A model generated the notes under the pieces. It saw only the letters and a program-made list of their open reading frames with translations, made no database searches and had not been told where the DNA came from. The translations under genes and the position numbers were made by a program. Of a stretch of 64,000 nt of DNA, positions 1 through 8,954 are shown one piece after another. Location: NCBI RefSeq assembly GCF_011440395.1, contig NZ_JAAOIX010000005.1:242087-306086 (forward strand), written 5' to 3'. The stretch's first letter is position 1, and every line of letters begins with the position of its first letter. This DNA is from Pseudomaricurvus alcaniphilus (lineage in GTDB: Bacteria; Pseudomonadota; Gammaproteobacteria; Pseudomonadales; Cellvibrionaceae).

Positions 1-1245
1 CATCAGCGGTCGCTTGCCCTTGTCGCGGTCGCCGCCGCAACCAAACACACACCAGACATTGCCCTTGATGTGCTGGCGCACGGCGCTCAGTACCGATTGC
101 AGGGCATCGGCCGTATGGGCGTAATCGATTAACACGGTGATATCAGTTGCCACGCCCACCGACTCGAGGCGCCCCGGCACCGGGCGAATCGAATTGAGCC
201 GCTTCACCAGTTCCGCCACCGGGTAACCGAGGGCGTAGCCGGCGGCTAAAACCGCCAGCAGGTTGCGCAGGTTAAACTCGCCCCAGATCGGTACCGCGAG
301 GGCAAATTCGCCCTGCGGACTGAGCAACCTGGCCTCGGTACCACTGGCGTGGTAGCGAATCTTGCGGGCGCTGAAATCGGCCCTTTCGCGCTCGATCGAA
401 TAGCTGATGGTGGTGACATTGGCACCGGTCTGCTGGAGGAAATCCGGGGCGTAGGGATCGTCCAGGTTAATCACCGCCGCTTTCAGCGAGCTGAACTTCA
501 TCAGCCTCGCCTTGGCCGCCACATAGTTGGCCAGGCTGCCGTGATAATCCAGGTGGTCGCGCCCAATATTGGTAAATACCGCCGCGTCGAAGTCCACCGC
601 CGCGACCCGGTCCTGGTCGAGACTGTGAGAGGACACCTCTGCCACCACCGTGTTGGCGCCCGCGGCCAGCAGTTCCGCCAAAATCGCCTGCACGCTGACA
701 GCGTCCGGCGTGGTCAAGCCGGTGTCCGCCAGGCGATCGCCCACCAGCCCATAACCAAGTGTGCCAATGGTGGCCGCCTTGACGGCCGCCGCGGAGCGGG
801 ACTTGCGCTCGCGGCGGGGCCGCGCCGCCAGCGCCATACCGTTCAACAGCTGCGCCAACCACTGGCAACAGGTGGTTTTACCGTTGGTGCCCGTGATGCC
901 GATCAAATCCATCCGGGCCGACGGCCGACCGAACCAGAGGGCAGCAATTTCGCTGATCTGGCGGCGCAGTTGCGGCACCCTGACCACAGGCAGGGCACCA
1001 CAGTCGTCAATGATAAAATCGCTGCCCTCGGCGATGATCAGCGCGGCGCCATTGGTGGTTGCCGAGGCGATAAAAGACGCGCCATCGCGACTGCTGCCGG
1101 TGACCGCAATAAAGGTATCGCCGGGGGTTACTTCGCGGCTATCCAGCCGCAGTGGCCCCACTGGCAAACTGGCGTACTTGCCCAGCTCGCGGGTCGGGAA
1201 GAGCTGGGCGAGGGTGATTGCATTTTTTCCAGCGAACTCAGGCAT
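1..1245 (-). CDS. murE: UDP-MurNAc-tripeptide synthetase (meso-diaminopimelate-adding ligase), 3' part outside window
   Basis: Cytoplasmic Mur ligase that adds the third peptide residue (meso-DAP in Gram-negatives) to UDP-MurNAc-L-Ala-D-Glu. 415 codons are present; the C-terminal domain with the DAP-recognition motif lies beyond base 1. The N-terminal domain carries LDSREV (about residues 34-39). The ATP P-loop reads GITGTNGKTT (116-125). The central domain has TTPD, EVSSHSLDQDR and the FTNIGRDHLDYHG motif, followed by IDYAHTADAL and VFGCGGDRDKGKRP near the truncated end. The ATG overlaps the ftsI stop by one base (TGATG), so translation is probably coupled. Odd: about 20 extra Ala/Arg-rich residues follow the P-loop helix (about 137-156) compared with the E. 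coli protein. Confidence 0.96.
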   Translation of the reverse strand, partial: MPEFAGKNAITLAQLFPTRELGKYASLPVGPLRLDSREVTPGDTFIAVTGSSRDGASFIASATTNGAALIIAEGSDFIIDDCGALPVVRVPQLRRQISEIAALWFGRPSARMDLIGITGTNGKTTCCQWLAQLLNGMALAARPRRERKSRSAAAVKAATIGTLGYGLVGDRLADTGLTTPDAVSVQAILAELLAAGANTVVAEVSSHSLDQDRVAAVDFDAAVFTNIGRDHLDYHGSLANYVAAKARLMKFSSLKAAVINLDDPYAPDFLQQTGANVTTISYSIERERADFSARKIRYHASGTEARLLSPQGEFALAVPIWGEFNLRNLLAVLAAGYALGYPVAELVKRLNSIRPVPGRLESVGVATDITVLIDYAHTADALQSVLSAVRQHIKGNVWCVFGCGGDRDKGKRPLM

Positions 1246-3002
1246 CACGATAACGGACCCCGCTGTGCAGGTTTAACGGCTTTTGCCAGGGCGGCTTTTT
1301 CCGCGGTGGCCGCTGGCGGCACATGCATCAGGCGCAGCGCTCCTTCAGCCACCTTGGCGAACACCGGCGCCGCCACGTCCCCACCAAAATACTTGCCTGA
1401 TCCCGGCTCTTCAATCACCACCACCACCGCGACTCGCGGGTCACTGGCCGGAGCCATACCGGCGAATACGGCGCGGTAGCTGTCGGCTGCGTAGCTGCCA
1501 TTGCTGACCCGGTGCACAGTGCCGGTTTTACCCGCCGCCGGGTAAGCCTCGATCTGGGCACGCTTGGCGGTGCCATCTGCCTGCAAAACAGTTTTCAGCA
1601 TATCGATCACCTGGCTGGCCACTTTACTGTCCACCACCCGCTGCCCGGCCGGCTGTTCACTCTGGTGCACCAGGCTCACGGATTTTTTAATCCCCCGGTT
1701 GGCCACCACCGCGTAGGCCTGGGCCAGCTGCAACGGAGTGACACTCATGCCGTAGCCAAAGGCGAAATTGGCGCGCTCGATGCGGGACCAGCGCTGGCGA
1801 TTGGGCAGCAGGCCCACACTTTCGCCAGGGAAGCCGATGGCGGTGCCCTGCCCCAGCCCGAGACGCAGAAACATCTCCCGAATCTGCTCGTGCGGCAGAT
1901 CCAGCGCCACTTTACTGATGCCCACCTGGGACGACTTGGTGATCACCCGGGTCAGGTCGATAACCCCGTAATTAATCGGGTCCACCAGGGTCTTGCGGTC
2001 CAGGTGGATCCAGCCGGGATTGGTATCGATGATGGTATGCGGGTGATAGCGGCCAGTTTCCAGTGCTGCCATGATGGTCAGCGGCTTCATGGTCGAACCG
2101 GGCTCAATCTGGTCGGTCACGGCCCGATTGCGCAGTGCCGCCAACTTGACGTCGCTGCGGTTGTTGGGGTTGTAGGAGGGCTGGTTCACCATCGCCAGGA
2201 TTTCACCGCTGCGCGTGTCCAGCATCACCAGGCTGCCGGAGCGGGCCCGGTGCTCGGTCACTGCCTGCTTGAGTTCCTTGTAGGCCAGGTACTGCATGCG
2301 CAGATCGATACTGAGCTGCACATCGCGGCCGGACACCGGCGCCCGGACCAGCCCGTCGTCCTTGATGATCCTGCCCTTGCGGTCCTTCAGTACCCGCTTC
2401 GAGCCCGGCTGCCCCACCAGCCACTGGTCAAAGGCCAGCTCCACCCCTTCGCGACCCAACTCGTCGATATCGGTAAAGCCCACCACGTGGGCGGCCACTT
2501 CACCGGCGGGATAAAAGCGCTGGTACTCGGTGCGACCATAGACGCCCTCCCAGCCGTTCGCCAGGATCAGCTCCGCGTCCTGGGGCGCCAGGTTGCGACG
2601 CAGATAGACAAACTCCTTCTCGGCGTAGCGCTGTAATTTTTTCCGCAGGTCGACTTCTCGCAAGCCCAGCGCCTTGGCCAGGGCACCGGTGTAGGGGCTC
2701 TCGGCGGAAAACTCGGCGGGATTGGCCCACAGCGAGATCACCGGGGTGCTGACCGCTAACGGCTCGCCATTGCGATCGGTGATCACTCCGCGGTGGGCCG
2801 GAATGATCTCTTCGCGCACACTGCGGGCATTGCCCTGGGATTGCAGGAACTCGAAGCCGCGGTCTTCGCCCGGCACCACCTGCAACAGGGCGACATGCCA
2901 AAGCAGTGCGGCAGCCAGCAGCACCAATAGCAAAACCGCCAGCGAGAAGCGCCAGCGGGCTATTGTCAATCCAGGTTGCGGGTGGCGGCGAACTGCACTC
3001 AT
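1245..3002 (-). CDS. ftsI: Peptidoglycan D,D-transpeptidase FtsI (PBP3)
   Basis: Septal class B penicillin-binding protein that cross-links peptidoglycan with FtsW. 585 aa, the usual length. One N-terminal membrane helix (about 19-41) precedes the PBP dimerisation domain (about 60-220) and the transpeptidase domain. Active-site motifs: STMK (S303 nucleophile, K306) and KTGT (492-495). The second motif reads SSQ (357-359) instead of the usual SxN. The 4-nt ATGA overlap with ftsL and the 1-nt overlap with murE show tight operon coupling. Sequences such as RGVITDRNGEPLA and FGYGMSVTPLQLA are typical of the family. Confidence 0.97.
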   Translation of the reverse strand: MSAVRRHPQPGLTIARWRFSLAVLLLVLLAAALLWHVALLQVVPGEDRGFEFLQSQGNARSVREEIIPAHRGVITDRNGEPLAVSTPVISLWANPAEFSAESPYTGALAKALGLREVDLRKKLQRYAEKEFVYLRRNLAPQDAELILANGWEGVYGRTEYQRFYPAGEVAAHVVGFTDIDELGREGVELAFDQWLVGQPGSKRVLKDRKGRIIKDDGLVRAPVSGRDVQLSIDLRMQYLAYKELKQAVTEHRARSGSLVMLDTRSGEILAMVNQPSYNPNNRSDVKLAALRNRAVTDQIEPGSTMKPLTIMAALETGRYHPHTIIDTNPGWIHLDRKTLVDPINYGVIDLTRVITKSSQVGISKVALDLPHEQIREMFLRLGLGQGTAIGFPGESVGLLPNRQRWSRIERANFAFGYGMSVTPLQLAQAYAVVANRGIKKSVSLVHQSEQPAGQRVVDSKVASQVIDMLKTVLQADGTAKRAQIEAYPAAGKTGTVHRVSNGSYAADSYRAVFAGMAPASDPRVAVVVVIEEPGSGKYFGGDVAAPVFAKVAEGALRLMHVPPAATAEKAALAKAVKPAQRGPLS

Positions 3003-3283
3003 GGGGTCACCACGATCAGCTGCTCACCTTGCGGCAATACCATATTCAGTTTCTCAGTTGCTTCCTTTTCAATACGCCCCAGCGAGGCCCAGGCGCTTTG
3101 CTCCAGCAGGTACTGTCCCCACTGCACATGCAAAGCCGCGGCCTCGCGCTTTTTCACTTCCAGCAAATTCAATTGTGTTCTGGCCTCGTGCGTGGTGCGC
3201 ACTACCAGCAGCGCGCTGATAATCACCAGCAGCCACAAGAGCCCGGTTAACAGTGGCAATTTTGGAGTTTCGCCTGCTCGCAT
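2999..3283 (-). CDS. ftsL: Cell division protein FtsL
   Basis: Small bitopic membrane protein of the FtsQLB divisome subcomplex. 94 aa: a short cytoplasmic N-terminus, one transmembrane segment (about 11-28, LLTGLLWLLVIISALLVV) and a periplasmic heptad-like coiled coil (about 30-75). The sequence is weakly conserved in the family, so the call rests on topology, size and position between rsmH and ftsI. Its stop overlaps the ftsI start by 4 nt. Confidence 0.92.
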   Translation of the reverse strand: MRAGETPKLPLLTGLLWLLVIISALLVVRTTHEARTQLNLLEVKKREAAALHVQWGQYLLEQSAWASLGRIEKEATEKLNMVLPQGEQLIVVTP

Positions 3284-3301
3284 AACCTCGCCTGTTAGCC
3301 G

Positions 3302-4231
3302 TTATTGTATTTTTTCGGCGACGCGCATAATCGCGCTTCTCGCCCTGACATTCATTTGCACTTCCGCCGCGCTGGCTTTTATGGCCTTGCCCAGTGACTT
3401 CATCCGGCGGTTCATTTGCGACTCCATCAGCGGCAGGCCCGCAGGCACTTTGGCGCCCCGCTCCTGATCGCGAATAAAGCGTTTCACCAACCGGTCTTCC
3501 AACGAGTGAAAGCTGATCACCACCAAACGGCCGCCCGGCTTCAATACCTCCAGCGCCTGGTCGAGAAAATCTTCCAGGTCACCCAGCTCGTTGTTTACCT
3601 TGATGCGAATCGCCTGGAACGCACGGGTCGCCGGATGCTTGCCCTTCTCCCAGGCGGGGTTGGCCTCAGCCACCAGGTTGGCCAGCTGCACCGTGCGCAG
3701 GATCGGCGCGACCTGCCTGGCCGCCACAATGGCCCGCGCCATGCGGCGCGCAAAGCGCTCCTCTCCATAGGCTTTCAGGACGTGCACAATTTCATCTTCG
3801 CCGGCGCTGTTGACCCAGTCGGCAGCACTCATGCCAGCGGAGCAGTCCATGCGCATATCCAGTGGGCCGTCGTTCAGAAAGCTGAAGCCGCGCTCGGACT
3901 CATCCAACTGCGGCGATGACACCCCCAAATCCACCAGTATCCCGTCCACGGCGCCGGCCTGGCCACTGGCCTCCAGCATTACCTGCAGCTCGGCAAACGA
4001 GCCGTGGCGAATGCTGAAGCGCGGGTCCAGCGCCGCCAGCTCTGCGCCCGCCGTAATGGCGCGCGGGTCCTTGTCTATGGCCAGCAGCTGGCCCTCGGGC
4101 GACAGATGCTCCAGAATGTGGCGACTGTGCCCGCCCCGGCCAAAGGTCCCGTCCACGTACAAGCCCGAGGTATTCGATACCAAGGCGGTCACGGCCTCCT
4201 TCAGGAGGACTGTTGCATGCTCATTTGACAT
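3302..4231 (-). CDS. rsmH: 16S rRNA (cytosine1402-N4)-methyltransferase
   Basis: SAM-dependent enzyme that N4-methylates C1402 in the decoding centre of 16S rRNA. 309 aa. [10 protein letters not shown] opens the protein, and the SAM-binding segment is [13 protein letters not shown] (about 29-41). [42 protein letters not shown] and [13 protein letters not shown] are family signatures. It is the second gene of the dcw operon, 9 nt after mraZ and 18 nt before ftsL. Confidence 0.98.
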   Translation of the reverse strand: MSNEHATVLLKEAVTALVSNTSGLYVDGTFGRGGHSRHILEHLSPEGQLLAIDKDPRAITAGAELAALDPRFSIRHGSFAELQVMLEASGQAGAVDGILVDLGVSSPQLDESERGFSFLNDGPLDMRMDCSAGMSAADWVNSAGEDEIVHVLKAYGEERFARRMARAIVAARQVAPILRTVQLANLVAEANPAWEKGKHPATRAFQAIRIKVNNELGDLEDFLDQALEVLKPGGRLVVISFHSLEDRLVKRFIRDQERGAKVPAGLPLMESQMNRRMKSLGKAIKASAAEVQMNVRARSAIMRVAEKIQ

Positions 4232-4240
4232 GGACGCAAC

Positions 4241-4696
4241 CTACAGTGTGAGGGAAAGCATTTCCGCCGGGACTTCTTCATCCTCCCCGACGTCATCCAG
4301 CCAAAGCTGCCAGCGCTCTTCCGCCCACAGCTCCAACTTATTGCCCTGGCCAACCAGCATTAGCTTTTTATCCAGGCCAGCGTATGTGCGCAGCGTGGGT
4401 GGTAACAGCACCCGACCATTGCCATCCAGCTCCAGTGAGGTGGCGTGACCAATCAACAGCCGCTTGGTACGACGGGCAAGCTTATTAAAGGTGGGTAACT
4501 CTTCTAATTTGCGCTGTATTTCACCCCATTGGCTCTCCGGGTAGACCCAGAGGCAGCGCTCCGCCACATCGGCTTCGGGGTTCGCGGTGACAACAATGCG
4601 CCCCTCGCACTCTTCCATCAGCAATTCGCGGACGCGCGTCGGCACCGCTATACGCCCTTTGGCGTCCATGCTGATAGAATGACTGCCCGAATACAC
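4241..4696 (-). CDS. mraZ: Transcriptional regulator MraZ
   Basis: AbrB-like swapped-hairpin DNA-binding protein that controls its own dcw operon. 151 aa with the two MraZ half-domains: [15 protein letters not shown] (about 10-24) and [14 protein letters not shown] (about 94-107), each with the D-x3-R signature. The start is taken as GTG at 4696, because translation then begins MYSGSHSIS, matching the family N-terminus, and a GGGGTGG ribosome site lies about 6 nt upstream. First gene of the operon; its presumed operator lies just upstream. Confidence 0.96.
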   Translation of the reverse strand: MYSGSHSISMDAKGRIAVPTRVRELLMEECEGRIVVTANPEADVAERCLWVYPESQWGEIQRKLEELPTFNKLARRTKRLLIGHATSLELDGNGRVLLPPTLRTYAGLDKKLMLVGQGNKLELWAEERWQLWLDDVGEDEEVPAEMLSLTL

Positions 4697-4720
4697 TTAT
4701 TTCCACCCCAAGAGGAATTA

Positions 4721-4755
4721 CCCACAAAAACACACAAAAATACACTTTTTACCAC
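4721..4755 (-). promoter_or_regulatory. MraZ operator: four GTG-boxes at exact 10-bp spacing
   Basis: On the plus strand CAC triplets recur at 4723-4725, 4733-4735, 4743-4745 and 4753-4755, within CCCAC, CACAC, TACAC and ACCAC at exact 10-bp period. Read on the mraZ strand these are GTGG/GTGT boxes separated by A/T-rich spacers. MraZ is known to bind direct TGGG-type repeats with 10-bp phasing upstream of mraZ. Here the array sits between the predicted transcription start and the mraZ GTG. Seen: the repeat. Inferred: MraZ occupancy. Confidence 0.75.
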
Positions 4756-4762
4756 AACTGCC

Positions 4763-4790
4763 ACTATAAGAGTCGCGGCCGCAAAGTCAA
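4763..4790 (-). promoter_or_regulatory. Promoter of the dcw operon (Pmra-like)
   Basis: Minus-strand -35 TTGACT (4785-4790), a 16-bp spacer and -10 TATAGT (4763-4768), close to the sigma70 consensus. The predicted start near 4757 would place all four MraZ boxes in the first 40 transcribed bases. Confidence 0.75.
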
Positions 4791-5637
4791 GGAAATAGGC
4801 GGCTAAAAGGCGTTATCTGGCGGGTAACTGCGGCGAAGTTGCCAGCCCACGCCCGCAACTAAAACACCAAAAAAAGAAAAAGAAGATAAATTACAAGACG
4901 ATAAGAGAGACACTTAAAGTATTACATTAAGTGCAGGGGATTTACTGGATACTGGGGGATTAACCGGAAGCCTGGCCACTGGAAAATGGCAGAAACTGGC
5001 TGGAAAAAGCACTAACTCTAAACCTGGCAACAGCGTAACACCACTCGCTACTGTATGTCCATACAGCTCGCACAATTACCAAGACTCATGACATAAGCCA
5101 CCGGAACCGGTATTGCGTTGTCATGGCCACTACTGTGGTCGTTACTGCAGACATTACCTGTGGCTTTCGACGCCAGCGGCGCCTATCTTGCCGCAACCGG
5201 GCTGTTTATTGCAACAGCCGTGTGATGGGAATAGCCTCGTGATGGGAACAGCCTTGTTATTGCCGCAGCCATGAACTGGGGGTAATGCCCACAACAGTGC
5301 GCCCCAGGCAGAAACCTTCCGTCAAGGCGGCGCCCGTCCAGAAACGCCGTTTCTTGTCATACCCGCGCAGGCGGGGATCCACTGCACGTTTCCGACCTGA
5401 TTGGCCTCTTTGACAAGTCATCCCCGCGCAGGCGGGGATCCACTAATCCTTTGAAACCTAAAGCTTTCTTGGCAGCGGGCCGTCGCTACGCGGGAATGAC
5501 GGTAGTTGATAATACACCGTTTGGGCATGACACCAGGCTAACCCGAAACTTGACTAGAGCGGTATGAGTTGCAGTAGTTGCAGCGCGCAACATGCAGGTG
5601 GCTAAACTGCCCCTGTACGGAGGAGGGAATGCCCCCG
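4791..5637. other. Non-coding interval between mraZ and rnpB
   Basis: No convincing gene is visible. The mraZ-proximal part has A-rich runs (about 4860-4900). A near-tandem GTGATGGGAAYAGCC occurs twice at about 5222-5260. The middle holds a REP-like cluster listed separately. The few short open frames here lack ribosome sites and recognisable products. Confidence 0.6.
5356..5500. repeat. REP-like palindromic repeat cluster (three copies)
   Basis: Two direct copies of a unit beginning GTCAT and containing the hairpin CCCGCGCAGGCGGGG followed by ATCCACT lie at 5356-5384 and 5417-5444. A partial inverted copy (GTCGCTACGCGGGAATGAC) lies at 5482-5500. GTCATTCCCGC...GCGGGAATCC units are a widespread extragenic palindromic family in marine gammaproteobacteria and are usually chromosome-dispersed. 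Confidence 0.7.
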
Positions 5638-5654
5638 CCCCCGTATCGCGGGGG
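5638..5654. terminator. GC-rich hairpin downstream of rnpB
   Basis: CCCCCG (5638-5643) pairs with CGGGGG (5649-5654) around a 5-nt loop, about 15 nt past the mature 3' end of RNase P RNA. No U-tract follows on the minus strand, so it may be a processing or stability element rather than an intrinsic terminator. Confidence 0.35.
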
Positions 5655-5668
5655 CTGGAAACATAATT

Positions 5669-6031
<363 letters not shown>

Positions 6032-6038
6032 CGGCAAG

Positions 6039-6066
6039 ACTATAGACCCGGCCTGCAAACCGCAAG
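6039..6066 (-). promoter_or_regulatory. rnpB promoter
   Basis: Minus-strand -10 TATAGT (6039-6044) and -35 CTTGCG (6061-6066) with a 16-bp spacer. A start 7-8 nt downstream coincides with the mature 5' end of RNase P RNA at about 6031. Confidence 0.65.
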
Positions 6067-6151
6067 GGTTATTGTCAATAACCCCAAGCGCCAGCATCAA
6101 CCCCACAAGGAGTGCCGCTGGCGCCGGGCTAAAGGCCGAAGCCTGACCGGT

Positions 6152-8566
6152 TTAGAACCTGAGCCTGGCCTGCAGGGCAATACTGCGCGGCCGATCGTAG
6201 AAGGCGTAGTAGACCGCGCCATTCCCCTGGGTCAGGGTGGTGGCCAGCGGCGTCGTATTGCCAAAGCTCACGACCTCTTCGTCGGTGAGATTCTTGCCCA
6301 CCAGCGCCAGATCCCACTTGCCATCGTTGGCGCCGATCCCGATGCGGGCATTGACCTTGGTGAAAGATTCCTGCACCAGGTTGGGGTCGAGGGTGGCACT
6401 GGCGAAATAGTCATCGCTGTAGATCAGGTCAAATGCCGTAGTCAGCTCCAGGTCGGCGCCAACCGGATGGATGTACTCGGCACTCAGGCTGGCCTGGTAT
6501 TCCGGGGTGTACTCGCGCCGCTGACCGGACACATCGCATAAAAGCGGATACAGCGACTTATCGCTGTTGGGGTTCTGGCCGAAAAAGCACTCGGCATTGG
6601 GAAACTTGTCGTACTCGAAATCCAGGTAGGCAAAGGAGCCCGACAGGGTCAGGCCCTGTGTCAGTCGCCAGCGCCCGTCCAGCTCAACCCCCTGGCTGGT
6701 GGCCGCCCCGGCGTTGGTGACATTAAAGCCGATGGCGCCATCAAACTGACTGGTTTGCAAATCGGTGTACTTGGTGCGGAAAATGGCCGCATTCAACTCC
6801 GCTGCGCCACCGGCGAGGGTAAACTTGCCGCCCAGCTCGATACTCTCGGCCTCCTCTTCCTCGAACTCAAATACGCCCAGCAAATCTTGAATGCTAACAT
6901 TGCCCTGAGCATCCCTGCCGAAGCGCAGCGCGTTCACCACCGCCGGATCCGGGTGAGCGTTGGAGCGCACATCGAAGCCGCCGGATTTGAAGCCGGTGGT
7001 GTAGGTGGCGTAGAGCATGACATCGTCATTGAGGTGGTGCTGCAAGGTCACGAGTGGGGTGAAGGCGGTCTCGCTGTGCTGGCCACTGACTTTATCGTAG
7101 GGTTCCAGTCGAAACAGGCCGTAAATCACGTTCAGCTCATCGGTCACCGTACCGGCGGGCTGCACCACACCGCTGCTATCCACATGGAACTGGCGCCGGG
7201 ATGCCTGTTTGCTTTCATCGGTGTAGCGACCGCCAAAGGTCAAACGGGTGGCATCGCTGATGTTCCAGGTCACCTGGGCGAACATTGACCACAGGTCGGT
7301 TTGCTGCTTGAAGTTACGCTTGCTGGATGAATTCAGGATGATCGCCGGATTACTGATTCCCAACTGCCCCAAAGTACCCGCAAAGGCCGGCAGCAGGACC
7401 GAATCAGTGGGAATATTGAGCGAATCGCGAAAGCTCAAATCGCTGCTCTGGTAATAGACGCCGGCAATATATTCCAGGGTTTCGCCGGCCGGAGAGGTGA
7501 TGCGCAGCTCCTGGCTGAACTGGTCGAATTCCTCGCCCGAAGTGGCCTGGAACACGGACGCACCGACGTAATCACAATCGCACACCTCGGCGTACTCATA
7601 GGCGTTATACCCGGTCACCGAGGTCCACTGGTAATCACCGATCATATAGTCAATTTTCAGCGTCACGTTCTCAGTGTCGTTGATGCTGCTGTCGCCGTTG
7701 GACTGGCGCCGGAAGTCCTGGTCAGTTTCCAGCACGTAGGCGCCACCAGTCAGGACAGCCAATACCGTGCTGTAGGGCAGCAGCCCGGCCGGATTGACCA
7801 CTTCGAGAAAGCGGCCTTTGGTATCGAAGGAGCCATCCTCGACTTTTAGATTGACCTCCAGGTCATCGTTTGGGGTCCAGCGCAGACGGCCGCGTATCAC
7901 CCGCTCCTCCTCATCGGATTCATCCCGCCCCAGGGTGGTGTTTTGATAGTAGCCATCGATGCTGCGATCCAGCACCGCCAGGCGACCCGCCAGGGTCTCA
8001 CTGAGCGGGCCGGACAGTATCAGGCGTAAATCCGTCTCGCCGTGGTCCGGCTCATAGAGGGCCGAAAGACTGCCCTCAAATTCATCCGTGGGCTTGGCGG
8101 TGTGCATGCCAATCGCGCCGGCGATGCTGTTTTTACCGAACAGTATGCCCTGCGGCCCGCGCAAGACCTCTACCCGAGCCAAATCCATAAACGGAGCCCG
8201 CGCCAATTGCGCTCGTCCGTAGTAGACACCATCCACATATTGACCGACCGATTGTTCAAAGCCCTGGTTGATACCTGAACTGATACCGCGGATGGCGATA
8301 ATCGTACCAATACCGGTTTGATTCATGGTCAGGTTGGGCACATAGGCGGTCATGCCCTCCAGATTGGTGATACCGGCATCGTCCATTTTTTCGCCGCTGA
8401 CCGCGTTAATGGAGATCGGCACCTCCATCAAGCCTTCCTCCCGCTTCTGGGCTGTGACTATAACCTCTTCGAGCATATAAGTTTCCGCGTGCAGCGGTAC
8501 TGACAGGCCAACTGCCGTGGCCATTACTGTGGGCAATAACAGGCAAGGGATCGCTGTTCGGCTCAT
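6152..8566 (-). CDS. TonB-dependent outer-membrane receptor
   Basis: Energised outer-membrane beta-barrel for an unidentified ligand. 804 aa. A signal peptide ends near residue 27 (AHA-like site, LHAETY). It is followed by a TonB-box-like LEEVIVTAQKR, a plug domain (VLRGPQGILFGKNSIAGAI at about 130-150) and a 22-strand-type barrel ending in the C-terminal aromatic F (ALQARLRF). The N-terminal EEVIVTAQKREE form is common among Cellvibrionales/Sphingomonad receptors for plant or algal compounds or siderophores, but nothing nearby indicates the substrate. An AGGAG site lies 8 nt before the ATG. It stands alone: no transporter, regulator or degradative gene is adjacent. Confidence 0.94.
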   Translation of the reverse strand: MSRTAIPCLLLPTVMATAVGLSVPLHAETYMLEEVIVTAQKREEGLMEVPISINAVSGEKMDDAGITNLEGMTAYVPNLTMNQTGIGTIIAIRGISSGINQGFEQSVGQYVDGVYYGRAQLARAPFMDLARVEVLRGPQGILFGKNSIAGAIGMHTAKPTDEFEGSLSALYEPDHGETDLRLILSGPLSETLAGRLAVLDRSIDGYYQNTTLGRDESDEEERVIRGRLRWTPNDDLEVNLKVEDGSFDTKGRFLEVVNPAGLLPYSTVLAVLTGGAYVLETDQDFRRQSNGDSSINDTENVTLKIDYMIGDYQWTSVTGYNAYEYAEVCDCDYVGASVFQATSGEEFDQFSQELRITSPAGETLEYIAGVYYQSSDLSFRDSLNIPTDSVLLPAFAGTLGQLGISNPAIILNSSSKRNFKQQTDLWSMFAQVTWNISDATRLTFGGRYTDESKQASRRQFHVDSSGVVQPAGTVTDELNVIYGLFRLEPYDKVSGQHSETAFTPLVTLQHHLNDDVMLYATYTTGFKSGGFDVRSNAHPDPAVVNALRFGRDAQGNVSIQDLLGVFEFEEEEAESIELGGKFTLAGGAAELNAAIFRTKYTDLQTSQFDGAIGFNVTNAGAATSQGVELDGRWRLTQGLTLSGSFAYLDFEYDKFPNAECFFGQNPNSDKSLYPLLCDVSGQRREYTPEYQASLSAEYIHPVGADLELTTAFDLIYSDDYFASATLDPNLVQESFTKVNARIGIGANDGKWDLALVGKNLTDEEVVSFGNTTPLATTLTQGNGAVYYAFYDRPRSIALQARLRF

Positions 8567-8954
8567 TGTCTAACTCCTGTAGTTATTTTTGTTTATCATT
8601 ATATAAGACAGGTATGGCTTTATTTTTTGGCAGGGCGTATGGATAACCCTTAAGCCAAGTGTTGTCCAAAAGCTTGCCGCTGACAACCACAATTTAACCG
8701 GGGTTTTTAATGTAATACTTTAAGGTGGTTTGTTAGGCTTTTTTAGTATAAGCAAGCGGCCGGCAATATGATTCGCTTAAGTACGTGCCTTTACCCTCCC
8801 TTAACGGCACCTTTTTACGGGCTGTCATACGCGACCTTCAGGCGAGATGTGTTGTGTGCCAACAGGGAGACTTTCGCACCATATTTAAAAGGGCGGCAAC
8901 ACTGGCCAGAGAACAACAGCAATACTCTATTGGCAGCCGCGGTGAGACCCGCGC
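8567..8954. other. Non-coding interval upstream of the TonB receptor
   Basis: About 390 bp of lower-GC sequence between the receptor start and the 3' end of rsmI. It probably holds the receptor promoter and any regulator site. I see no clear Fur box, no -35/-10 pair I would defend and no gene with a ribosome site. Confidence 0.5.

Noticed and set aside
349..1479. 376-codon plus-strand open frame
   Set aside because: Antisense to murE and ftsI, both with clear catalytic motifs.
5356..5500. CRISPR-like repeats
   Set aside because: Only two direct copies, palindromic, with no regular spacer length and no cas genes; fits a REP family.
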